Positions 29,600 through 39,294 of a DNA stretch of 64,000 nucleotides are shown here, in pieces (position 1 is the first letter of the stretch; each line of letters begins with the position of its first letter). Source of the DNA: Endotrypanum monterogeii (taxonomy: Eukaryota; Euglenozoa; Kinetoplastea; Trypanosomatida; Trypanosomatidae); NCBI GenBank assembly GCA_000333855.2, contig CM007320.1:1539162-1603161 (forward strand), written 5' to 3'. The position numbers and the translations under genes were made by a program. The notes beneath the pieces were generated by a model. That model saw nothing but the letters and a program-made list of their open reading frames with translations. It was not told the DNA's origin and did no database searches.

Positions 29600-30863
29600 G
29601 TGGTTTGATCGTTGGTAGGGATAGTGGTGGGTGTATCTGTTGGGATGGGGTACCTGCATGCATACCTGCGACTGTGGGTCCAAGAGACGAGGAAACAGAT
29701 CTACATCTCGGGTCACAAATCGAGAGAAAAAGAAAAGTGCACGAAATCACCTCCCCCTACCTTCTTCCTTTCCCCAGAAACACACACACACACACACACA
29801 CACCACCGTCAAATTTCCCTCCGCCGATCGGAGTAGGAAGAGGGTAGATATTGTGGACTAGGAGAGGGAGGGAAGGGGTGGGTGCTTTGCCTGACCGCAG
29901 GTAGAAGGAATGCTGCTGAGGCGAGGATTTTGGGCAAACGGATTGAGGGTGAGGTTAACCAGCATCCTTTCCATGCAACCCCCCCCCTCGTCAAATAGTG
30001 TTCATACCAAGGAGGTGCTCTTTGTACGAGAATAGCTTCAGTTGCGTGCCGAATAGGAAAAAAAAACAAAAAATATTTATACAAGAATAAGAGCAACGCC
30101 AGTGATATTCGGCTCTCGTTGGGTGCACCATTTGCCCCCTTATGCGTTCATCGTTGTGGGGATCGCGTAGCCCAACCTATTTGCGATGTAGTGCTATTGG
30201 TCGCACAAAGTGTGAAAGAGAACGCCACTCAGAAGACAGCACTAAGCGATGTCCTCCCAAGAAAAAATATATTGTAGTCTTCTCTTGGCGCAATTGAATT
30301 TTTTTTGTGTGTCTGGCGCTCAACATGTGTATTGCACTATCTCTCGTATGTGCTCTTCTTCCCCTCTCCTCCCTCCACTCTCGTACTCAACTGTATACTC
30401 GCCCTCAAACGCGCGCCTACACACACTTGCGGGTTCCCCCCCCTCCCCCACCACCACCACACACACACACACACACATACGCCTACGCCCTCAAAAACAT
30501 TTTGGTATATCTTCATACCGAACCATTGAGGCTAACTTTGTTAGCATATTTTTTTTTTTGATCGTGCAAACTCCCAGACGGGCAGTTCCGGTACCTCATA
30601 GATGTGCCTCTAGTGTTTGCCGCCCTCTCCGTTCGGATGGCTTCTAGTGACTTGAGTATTTAGTATTGGTTCTTGTATTTTCCTCTCGTCTTCACATCAC
30701 TTCCGCCTCTGCGGCCCTAGTCTCCGTCTCTCTAGAGTTTGTGTGTGTCTGTGTGTATGGCATTGATCATCTGTCTTATAGAACCTCTTTTGGTTGTCTC
30801 TTCGGCCTTTCTCTTTACCTCCCTCCCTCCTTCCTTCTGTGCTGCTTCCCTCTTTATTATTAT

Positions 30864-30885
30864 TATATATATATATATATATATA
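30864..30885. repeat. (TA)n microsatellite next to a splice-like AG
   Basis: About 11 TA units after a CT-rich tract (30805-30855) and TTA repeats; followed by ATATAG and, four bases later, an ATG at 30896. Confidence 0.9.
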
Positions 30886-30895
30886 ATATAGTTTT

Positions 30896-31255
30896 ATGTG
30901 TCTGAACGGGAACGAAAGGGTCCGACTGATGCATAAAAAAGGGACTGGGGGCAAAGTAGGGTGTAGCAGCTCTTTGTTGGAATGGGCAGTGGAGGTTCAG
31001 GGGACGGCGGAGTTTCACGTGGACGATTTCTTCAATTCTCGAAGAGGTGTAACGCGGCAGAAAGAACCAAAAGTAAGAGATGCGGATTGTGGTGTGCGGT
31101 TAGTGGGGAGATTGAGGGAAAAATACAAGAGAAGTCTGTCAGATGCATGCTTTGACTTGAATAGTGGATGCGAGAAGTTGAGGAGGACCTGCAGTAGGCC
31201 GCGTTTACGTCAGCTGTTTTCTTTTTCAAGTGGTGTCACAAGGTGTAGAAGATGA
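30896..31255 (+). CDS. Small candidate ORF, unrecognised
   Basis: A 119-codon frame from ATG, placed just after a long C/T tract and an AG, which is the right context for a trans-spliced gene. The product is basic (many Arg and Lys, 7 Cys), shows no domain or membrane segment, and lies in a stretch free of the homopolymers that fill the neighbouring UTR DNA. It may equally be part of the RCC1 gene's 3' UTR or the PGAM5-like leader. Codon bias is not clearly that of the neighbouring genes. Confidence 0.22.
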   Translation: MCLNGNERVRLMHKKGTGGKVGCSSSLLEWAVEVQGTAEFHVDDFFNSRRGVTRQKEPKVRDADCGVRLVGRLREKYKRSLSDACFDLNSGCEKLRRTCSRPRLRQLFSFSSGVTRCRR

Positions 31256-31675
31256 GGATGTATTGGTATTTGGTGGCTTCCGATTATACTTGTGAATAAT
31301 GTGGATGTCGCAGATGCAAGTAACCAGTTTTTCCTCTGTGTCCAACATGACTCATTTAAAAAAAAATCTGGACACTTATTCCTTTCCTCCATGAGCTGCC
31401 CCTAGCCACACTTCTGTGGCTTGAGTCGGCTGATGTAACGAGATGCCCGTTGCAGATCAGTCGAAGGCGATTCTGGGGTGCGACGAGGGGAGAACCTGCG
31501 CCATTGAACCATGTGCCACTCGGTCTTCTCCGCTAACACTTGTACAGGTCGCGGAAACCGTTGCTGATCCGCTGTGACACCTCAAAAAGATTTTTTTTTG
31601 TGTTTGATTGTTTTTCTCCTCACCTCACACACAAATCTTCCTGTAACATTTGCCTGTCTGCACACGTTGTCGCCT

Positions 31676-31706
<31 letters not shown>

Positions 31707-31761
31707 CTCTCTCTTGGGGTGGGGTGGGCAAATTCATCAGTATGTATCGGTGCCCTCACAC

Positions 31762-32805
31762 ATGTCCTTTACACTCCTCCGTTTTTTTGGCACCGTTGCC
31801 ATCGGCTTCACCGCGTCGCCTCTCTTTAGCGGAAGTGCTGTAACGCTATGTGACGCTGTGAAGCCCTCGCCAGGGATGGGTGGGCATAGTGCCGCTCACA
31901 TCTCCGCTGATGGTCTTACCAACCACCTCTTCGACACGGATACGCTCCCGACAAAAGAAGAACTACAGTACGTCAAGACATGGGGTGTGCCGTGGGTAGA
32001 AGATTGGGATCGCCCAAAGGATCGTGGCATACGTTCCGATCGCAGCTCGTCCAGCCAACGTCAGATTATAATGATTAGACATGGCCAGTACAGCAACGAG
32101 AGCCGAAGTGACGACAACATTCGTCGACTAACGCCCATCGGAGAGCGACAAGCCCGCGAGACGGGTGTGTACTTGCGCCGACTCTTTGAGGAAAGTGCGA
32201 AGCGGAATGCGCTCAACGCCAAACACCGTGAGGCCCGTCGCGCTTACAACTACGCCGAGAAGGACGGCGCCACGCAGGAGCAGCTGGCTAAACTTGAAGA
32301 GCAAGTCAACGAGACGCGTACTGCGCTCGCCAGCGCCGGTGGCATTTTCGTCGACAAAATGCCCTCAGCGATTCATGTATCAGACATGACCAGGGCCAAA
32401 GAAACTGCTGACCTCATTCTAGAAGCGTTCCCAGGCAGCTTAAAGCTTCGTCCGTGTGTGGACCCGCAGTTGCGCGAACGCACTCCGTGCCCTGTGCAAC
32501 CGGTGCGCTCACTCGTTGTTCTCCCTGACGACATGCGCACTGCTGAAGCGGTCTTCGACCGCTATTTCCATCGGCCCGTAGAGTCTGGTACGTCCGTGGA
32601 AGTCATCGTGGGTCACAGCAACATGATCCGATACCTAACCATGCGAGCACTGCAGCTACCCCCCGAAGCATGGCTGCGCGCCTCACTACCACATTGCAGC
32701 CTTACAACCATAACTATTCGCGGTAACGGTCATGTAAGCCTCGTCGGTATGGGATCATACAGCCACCTCCCTCCGGACATCGTCACCGTCTCCAACTTGA
32801 GGTAG
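31762..32805 (+). CDS. PGAM5-like histidine phosphatase (mitochondrial Ser/Thr phosphatase type)
   Basis: A 347-residue member of the phosphoglycerate-mutase/histidine phosphatase superfamily, closest to PGAM5. A hydrophobic N-terminal segment (about 5-30) may anchor it in the mitochondrial membrane. A WGVPWVEDWDRPKD stretch matches the PGAM5 WDPNWDRREP motif. Catalytic His107 lies in IMIRHGQYS, followed by LTPIGERQARETG. Arg211 lies in SDMTRAKETADLI, and the second catalytic His285 in VGHSNMIRY. A RALQLPPEAWLRASLPHCSL block follows as in PGAM5, and the end is PPDIVTV. PGAM5 enzymes dephosphorylate Ser/Thr/His in mitochondrial quality control. Unusual here is an Ala/Glu-rich helical insertion of about 50 residues (about 140-190) between the two halves of the active site. 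The start is the first ATG after the (CA)n leader. Confidence 0.88.
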   Translation: MSFTLLRFFGTVAIGFTASPLFSGSAVTLCDAVKPSPGMGGHSAAHISADGLTNHLFDTDTLPTKEELQYVKTWGVPWVEDWDRPKDRGIRSDRSSSSQRQIIMIRHGQYSNESRSDDNIRRLTPIGERQARETGVYLRRLFEESAKRNALNAKHREARRAYNYAEKDGATQEQLAKLEEQVNETRTALASAGGIFVDKMPSAIHVSDMTRAKETADLILEAFPGSLKLRPCVDPQLRERTPCPVQPVRSLVVLPDDMRTAEAVFDRYFHRPVESGTSVEVIVGHSNMIRYLTMRALQLPPEAWLRASLPHCSLTTITIRGNGHVSLVGMGSYSHLPPDIVTVSNLR

Positions 32806-33282
32806 AGCGCCATTATGTAGTCATTATGGTATGCCACCACAAAGCACGCATTGTGCGACGGTTTCCTTCATATCGTTTATTATTATTATTATTATTATTA
32901 TTTAATGCTGCAAGGTGAAACTCCTTCTCCCCATCCGCCCACAGCTCCATCCCCACACCACCTCGAGCACCGTAATAACCAAACGCGACGAAAAACCTTT
33001 TCTGAAAAAAGTATTGCATATGCCAGAAACATAAACCCTGAAAAAACACCATAAGCTCGCCTGCTCCCTTTCGGGACATGAAGCGAATTGTGCGAGAAAA
33101 GAAGTCCAACGCGCACTGCCATCATTCTTAACGCGTGGCTACCACAACCACCACCTCTGGTGGCCGCTCCTCTACACTTTCATTTCCCCTTCCATCTACT
33201 TCACCTTTTCGAGCACAACACCTTCACCACCCTTCCGCACTTCGCCTTTACATCCACAGCACGTACACATACCGACGCAATC
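32806..33282. other. Intergenic region before the repeat array
   Basis: UTR-like sequence with a (TTA)n run at 32879-32902. A C/T-rich stretch at 33135-33245 leads into the tandem repeat. Confidence 0.5.
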
Positions 33283-35836
33283 TCGTGGTGGACAGAAGGA
33301 AAGCACAGCCATCGGACACAGGAAGGCGTAATTTAGTGCTCTTCTGTGATGAAGTCAGGCCGGCGAGAGTGTGGAGAAAGGCGAGGGCAGCTGATGGTTG
33401 TCGTCTTGTTGGCAAGGGGTGGTTGTGTGTGCTTTCGCGTGTGCAACGTGCAGCCGCAAACAAAGGAACACGGGGGGACTCCAAGGAGAACTTATTCCTT
33501 TACGTGATGGAACTGCGGCGAGATGGGTTGCGCGGCGCTGTGCCCTCTCTCCTTCTCTGTGCGTGCGCGTAGTTCTTAGTTGTGGTGGTGGCGGTGGTGG
33601 GTGAGCGAGTGTAGCGTGTATGGGAGGAGAGCGCTGGTTTCGTTCGACAGTGCTCCTCACGCTCCCCATGCCATCCATCGCTGCAGCTCCAATGTATCTG
33701 CCGCCCGGTGTGTGGTGTGGATTTTCTTCTGCGACGGCTCTCACGAACAAGCCCGCCCGGAGTTTACTNNNNNNNNNNNNNNNNNNNNNNNNNNNNNNNN
33801 NNNNNNNNNNNNNNNNNNNNNNNNNNNNNNNNNNNNNNNNNNNNNNNNNNNNNNNNNNNNNNNNNNNNNNNNNNNNNNNNNNNNNNNNNNNNNNNNNNNN
33901 NNNNNNNNNNNNNNNNNNNNNNNNNNNNNNNNNNNNNNNNNNNNNNNNNNNNNNNNNNNNNNNNNNNNNNNNNNNNNNNNNNNNNNNNNNNNNNNNNNNN
34001 NNNNNNNNNNNNNNNNNNNNNNNNNNNNNNNNNNNNNNNNNNNNNNNNNNNNNNNNNNNNNNNNNNNNNNNNNNNNNNNNNNNNNNNNNNNNNNNNNNNN
34101 NNNNNNNNNNNNNNNNNNNNNNNNNNNNNNNNNNNNNNNNNNNNNNNNNNNNNNNNNNNNNNNNNNNNNNNNNNNNNNNNNNNNNNNNNNNNNNNNNNNN
34201 NNNNNNNNNNNNNNNNNNNNNNNNNNNNNNNNNNNNNNNNNNNNNNNNNNNNNNNNNNNNNNNNNNNNNNNNNNNNNNNNNNNNNNNNNNNNNNNNNNNN
34301 NNNNNNNNNNNNNNNNNNNNNNNNNNNNNNNNNNNNNNNNNNNNNNNNNNNNNNNNNNNNNNNNNNNNNNNNNNNNNNNNNNNNNNNNNNNNNNNNNNNN
34401 NNNNNNNNNNNNNNNNNNNNNNNNNNNNNNNNNNNNNNNNNNNNNNNNNNNNNNNNNNNNNNNNNNNNNNNNNNNNNNNNNNNNNNNNNNNNNNNNNNNN
34501 NNNNNNNNNNNNNNNNNNNNNNNNNNCTGAACTGCGGCGTGAAGGTGGGGCGGTATACGGCATAGGTGTATAGGGGTGATTGGTGTGTAAGGCGACAGGA
34601 GGAGGGAGGGGGGGGGGCGGACTCGGGTCAGTGCACAGCCACAAACAAAGGAACACGGGGGGACTCCAAGGAGAACGTATTCCTTTACGTGATGGAACTG
34701 CGGCGAGATGGGTTGCGCGGCGCTGTGCCCTCTCCCCTCCTCTGTGTGTGTGTGCCTGTGTGTGTAGACTGCTAACACCCGGTGGTGGGCGAGAGCTTGC
34801 TGCGCCTATGCGTTGTCGGAGAGGGAGCGGCGGCGCTCACACTATCGTGGTGGACAGAAGGAAAGCACAGCCATCGGACACAGGAAGGCGTAATTTAGTG
34901 CTCTTCTGTGATGAAGTCAGGCCGGCGAGAGTGTGGAGAAAGGCGAGGGCAGCTGATGGTTGTCGTCTTGTTGGCAAGGGGTGGTTGTGTGTGCTTTCGC
35001 GTGTGCAACGTGCAGCCGCAAACAAAGGAACACGGGGGGACTCCAAGGAGAACTTATTCCTTTACGTGATGGAACTGCGGCGAGATGGGTTGCGCGGCGC
35101 TGTGCCCTCTCTCCTTCTCTGTGCGTGCGCGTAGTTCTTAGTTGTGGTGGTGGCGGTGGTGGGTGAGCGAGTGTAGCGTGTATGGGAGGAGAGCGCTGGT
35201 TTCGTTCGACAGTGCACCTCACGCTCCCCATGCCATCCATCGCTGCAGCTACAATGTTTCTGCTGCCCGCTGTGTGGTTTGGAGTTTCTTCTGCGACGGC
35301 TCTCACGAACAATCCCGCCCGGAGTTTACTAAGCTTGATCTCTTGAGCGGACCTACGGGTGCCCAGATACGACCTTTGTGTGTGTGTGTGTGTGCAATAT
35401 ACAGTGCACGTGTGCAGCTTCAGCTGCGCCAAAGGGGTCTTTGTCAAATTCCTTGCAGCGGCTGGTGGCGGAGCGGTACGGAAGGGGAACTCTCCTTCTG
35501 GCCCTCCCTCACCCGTGTTGATGCCGTGCCCAGGACCGTATGATCCCAAGAGCGGTTCGCTGGTGTGCGTGAGCGAGAAACGACGACGACAACTCAACTT
35601 CATTTCCCAAACACAGTTGGTGAGAGCCTTTATTTCGATGATGATACACAAGTTAATCCATTCTCTGAGTTTCTGCGCGTCCGTGAGCGGCTGAACTGCG
35701 GCGTGAAGGTGGGGCGGTATACGGCATAGGTGTATAGGGGTGATTGGTGTGTAAGGCGACAGGAGGAGGGAGGGGGGGGGGCGGACTCGGGTCAGTGCAC
35801 AGCCGCAAACAAAGGAACACGGGGGGACTCCAAGGA
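33283..35836. repeat. Nested tandem repeat array, period 1164 bases
   Basis: A unit recurs head to tail. 33283-33768 matches 34845-35330 with a few substitutions concentrated near the end, and 34527-34672 matches 35691-35836. Each unit contains two copies of a block of about 100 bases that starts CAGCC(G/A)CAAACAAAGGAACA; the copies start at 33451, 34636, 35013 and (truncated after 37 bases) 35800. Block spacings alternate 377 and 787 bases. The array is GC- and GT-rich and ends abruptly at about 35837. Open frames occur in both directions but consist of Arg/Pro/His-rich translations with no domain. No transposase, reverse transcriptase or poly-A tail is seen, so a SIDER-type retroposon, a decayed gene array or plain satellite DNA all remain possible. 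Confidence 0.85.
33769..34526. other. Assembly gap of 758 N
   Basis: Unresolved bases inside the repeat array. By comparison with the second copy (35331-35690) the missing sequence would be 360 bases if only one unit is interrupted. Confidence 0.95.
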
Positions 35837-36633
35837 ATATTTTCCAGTTTACGTTTGCCCGCTAGGATAGGTCACGTACTCCCTGAGGAAAAAAAAGAAA
35901 ACTTCTCTTTTGTTTTGTTTATCCAGTGAGGGTGCCCTTACGGCTTTTTTATTGCGTGAAGGTTATGGTGCACCCGAGCAAAAGTGTTCGAAGAGGTTTT
36001 CACGACGGAGGTAGCGTCGTGTGGGCGAAGTGTTTACACGTTGCTTTCCAAGTGCTAGTCAGGTGTATTTTCATTCTTATGTAATTTGATGTTGAGCTAT
36101 CCACGTAAGTGGGTGAACGTCTGCGAACTGAAAGACGGAAAAGTAACGAAAAAGTGTTTCGACCCCTTTTTTTTTGAGTCCGACGAAAGAAAAAGAGGCG
36201 CAAACCTGCCGAGAGAATCTTCGGTGTGCCGGCGGTGTAGGGAGAAGGGCTTGCTCCATATTGGAGTAACGTCGAATGCGGCTTACGCATGAGAAGTGGC
36301 AGGGGACTGGAACAGTAACGAAACCAATTCTATGGTGGTGCTCTTATCATGCCCTTGTAGTTTTCATCTCTTTGCATCGTTGCTTCGATTTTATTACGTG
36401 AATTCTCAAGTCGGAACGTAATATACATCAGTTCCTATTTTCAGTTGCATCTTCCCAACGACGGTAGCTGACATACCAGTCTGCAAAGCATATGTGATTA
36501 TCCACACCAACACAGCACAACGCCATTTTTTTCTTTGTTCACCCGGGCCATCATCATCCACAGTGGTCGCTAGTGCGTGTCTTCTCCGTTTCAGGTCACT
36601 CAAAGAGTATTCTTGTAGACGGAAAAGAAGAAC
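35837..36633. other. Intergenic region, 0.8 kb: UTR of the SPATA17-like gene
   Basis: No supported gene. It contains a mixed-sequence stretch followed by T-rich tracts. The likely trans-splice acceptor is the AG at 36593-36594 after CTTCTCCGTTTC, 40 bases before the start codon. Confidence 0.5.
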
Positions 36634-38220
36634 ATGAGTGTGACAGATATAATGGATGGAGACAACTATATATTTCAGTACGCTAATCGAGACGGTCAAA
36701 CGGGGTTGGAACTCGACGTGTTTTGCCGCCACTACTCCCGCATAACACCTGCGTACGGATGCCGCCTCATGAACGCCGTGCTTGCGGCGCTGGTGGATGC
36801 CGAAGCGCACGCACCAGCGGAGAACGCGGCAGCGGTAAAAATCCAGTCAACTTTTCGAATGTTTCTGCAGCGAAAAGCGTTTGTCGCACTTCTCCGGAAC
36901 GCCTGCCAAATTCAGCGTGTGTTTCGCGGCTACGCTACGCGTAAGCGCCTCGTGGTTGAGCGAACTACAGTTCGGCAGGTGGCCTACCTCCAAACAGTCT
37001 TTGATATGTTCGCAACAAAGATTCAGGCATGTTATCGTGGGTATCAGAGTCGCAAGACGAAGGCAAACTACTACGCACAGCAGGCTTATCTGCAAGTCGT
37101 AGCAGCGCGCTCGTCAGAGGTACTTGCACAGGCACGCATTGCCCGACTGGAGCACGATACCTATCGAAACGAGGAGGCACAACGCGCCTACGAGGAATCA
37201 TACGTGCATCGAACCGCCCGCATGCACCACATGGTGTCTACCTCTAGTATTCCCAGTGTCTATCAGCGCTTCGAAGCGCCCTATTGGGCGACGCAACCCT
37301 CGCATAACACCGTGTCCATTAACACCGAGGCACACAACCGTTTTGGAGATGATGACGTGGTGTACTTGGTACCACCAGTCATGCTGCCGACGGAGAGTCC
37401 GAAGAGTGAGGAACTGACAATGGCTCAAGTCGGTGTCTCCATATCGGGTCAAAAATTGGAAGAAGACATTCGGCACAACGCTCGCGCAGCACGTAGAGAA
37501 CACGCCACTCTCAAAGTCACCACGCGCCACCGTCCGGCGGCTTCCAATGTTTTCAAAGCAGCGTCGTCGGAGTCACCCGGCCAGCCAAGTGCCGCACGCA
37601 AAGAAACAGTTAGGCTCAATGTCAGCACCACGAATCCGGCGTCGGGCACACGACTTCCACCGTTGAAACCCTCACGCCTAGTGCAAGAAGTCCTTCAGTC
37701 TAGCAGCTGTGCTCAGGAGGCGAAAGCAGTGGTTCCATGGGAGCTGTCGACAACTCATCCACCCAAGAGGCAACTCACAAACCAAGCATCATCTTCCACA
37801 GGACCATCTTTGAGCGTGACAGCGCCTTCCGCTAAGGTGCACTGCACCGCTCGAGCAAACCGAAGACCCCGAGAAACGCCACACGATGCTGAAAATAAAA
37901 GTTGCCCCTCCACGGTAGTGTCTGGCGGAGCAGCTGCTGGATCAGCTTCGTGTGCAGACAGCGTGAATCCGTCGATGCCAAGTGCAGCTGTCTCCTCTTT
38001 TCACCGACGCTTCGGTGTTAAGCGGCACGATTGCACCGAGCACCACCTGAGCTGCACCAACGGAATCTCCAGCGATGGTGCTGACCCACACACCTTTAGT
38101 GGCTGTATTTCCTCAGCAAAAGAGGACGCCGCTGTGGAGCGCAGCGTCAACCAAAAAGTGGTACAGGCGCTACATGGCGATTCCATTTTCAAAGTGCCGG
38201 CAGGCCGTGGTCGGCGATAG
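36634..38220 (+). CDS. SPATA17-like IQ-motif protein (probable axonemal)
   Basis: A 528-residue protein with three IQ calmodulin-binding motifs: AAVKIQSTFRMFLQRKAF (66-83), CQIQRVFRGYATRKR (91-105) and ATKIQACYRGYQSRK (127-141). The order and spacing match SPATA17, as does the later block RMHHMVSTSSIPSVYQRFEA (about 204-223), which corresponds to the RKMHYLLSTKQIPGIYN motif of the vertebrate protein. SPATA17 proteins are confined to organisms with motile cilia and are reported in the axoneme, so a flagellar role is inferred. The C-terminal 280 residues are Ser/Thr/Ala-rich and unstructured, longer than in animals. The start is the first ATG after the AG at 36593-36594. Confidence 0.8.
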   Translation: MSVTDIMDGDNYIFQYANRDGQTGLELDVFCRHYSRITPAYGCRLMNAVLAALVDAEAHAPAENAAAVKIQSTFRMFLQRKAFVALLRNACQIQRVFRGYATRKRLVVERTTVRQVAYLQTVFDMFATKIQACYRGYQSRKTKANYYAQQAYLQVVAARSSEVLAQARIARLEHDTYRNEEAQRAYEESYVHRTARMHHMVSTSSIPSVYQRFEAPYWATQPSHNTVSINTEAHNRFGDDDVVYLVPPVMLPTESPKSEELTMAQVGVSISGQKLEEDIRHNARAARREHATLKVTTRHRPAASNVFKAASSESPGQPSAARKETVRLNVSTTNPASGTRLPPLKPSRLVQEVLQSSSCAQEAKAVVPWELSTTHPPKRQLTNQASSSTGPSLSVTAPSAKVHCTARANRRPRETPHDAENKSCPSTVVSGGAAAGSASCADSVNPSMPSAAVSSFHRRFGVKRHDCTEHHLSCTNGISSDGADPHTFSGCISSAKEDAAVERSVNQKVVQALHGDSIFKVPAGRGRR

Positions 38221-39294
38221 CATGGAAATACCCCAGCCAGCGAGGTGTATGTGGAGATTGGAGTATTTGATGAGGATGTGGCGAGTCTTGGCAACTTGCT
38301 GCGCTTTGCGCCCTCGATATGTCAAATCAATACCCAGTCACTCTCCCCTGATAAATACGCACGCATGCGCGCACACACAAGTCCCTGCACTCCAAATTGA
38401 CCCTCTGGGAATGAAGAAATTCCGCTGCATGCAGTGGAATTCTTATGTATGCCAGTTGGCATGTTAACCTACGTCAGGTTAACGTATGTACATGATGACC
38501 GATATGTTTACCCTGTGCAATTCTTTTTTTTTTGTACATCGCCCTCTTTTCTTCGCCTTCGTGTTCTTTCTTTTGACCTTTTATGAAGCCTGCTGCTGTA
38601 TGTGTGTGGGATTGGAAAGTAGGGGAAATCCGGTATGTGCAACTCCCTCCTCTATATTTACCGGAAGACCCCACTGGGAGCCACCGTTCTCTCCCCCCCC
38701 CCCTCCCCGCAGAGCTCTAGGTAGTCTCATGACCAGAGAGTCACCTGTCTGTGCCATACATGCCAAGCGGTCAGTGTCAAAGCTGAACCCTCTCTGCCCC
38801 ATCAGCTTTGCCCTTTGTTACAGATAACGTAAGAGTGGAAGGGGAAAGAGGGGACTCATGAGCACGTCAGAACAGGAACACGGCGACCCGCACCACTCCC
38901 CTGTGCACCGGTGTGTTCTACATTCATGCGATGACTTACCTTTTTTATTGAAGTATATGCTGCATATGAACGCAAACAACCACACCCTCTCTTTTCCCCC
39001 ATCCATATTCCACCGTAATCAGTCGATCGCCTCTTTGCTGTGTGAAGCGGTGTAGCTCTACCGTCTGTAGGCCAGCCCTTGAACCTGAGTCCCCCTCTCT
39101 TGCCCCGCTGCCGCCGCCGGCCATTAGCGCTGACCTTCTCACACTATTCATTTAACATAATACCGTGCTCAGCAACGACACTCATAGCGTCACGCAACCT
39201 TCTCACTGGCGCATAATATTCCCTCACAGCTTCTTCAAACATTTCTTTCTTCTTTATTTGCGCAACTTTATCCTATGAGGGTGAGGGAAGAGCG
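38221..39294. other. Intergenic region, 1.1 kb: UTR
   Basis: No supported gene. It contains a T-run at 38523-38534, poly-C near 38692-38704, and a C/T-rich tract at 39225-39265 before the next gene. An ATG at 39275 opens a 62-codon frame that overlaps the start of the next gene out of frame. Confidence 0.5.

Larger units (their letters stand above)
29600..31761. other. Intergenic region, 2.2 kb: UTR, microsatellites, one small candidate ORF
   Basis: It contains (CA)n at 29779-29802, 30463-30478 and 31677-31703, a (TA)n at 30864-30885, several C/T tracts, and the small candidate frame listed separately at 30896-31255. The (CA)n at 31677-31703 extends the PGAM5-like frame upstream as a Thr-His run, but it lies in the leader and contains no ATG usable in place of 31762. 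Confidence 0.45.

Noticed and set aside
31540..31761. Upstream extension of the PGAM5-like frame with a Thr-His repeat
   Set aside because: The repeat is a (CA)n microsatellite in the leader; the ATG at 31762 begins the hydrophobic segment expected of the family.
33355..34656. Very long frames spanning the N gap
   Set aside because: They are artefacts of translating unknown bases.
34917..35651. 244-codon minus-strand frame in the repeat array
   Set aside because: The product is Arg/Pro/Thr-rich with (CA)n-derived runs; openness is explained by the repeated GC-rich sequence, and no other gene in the window is on the minus strand.
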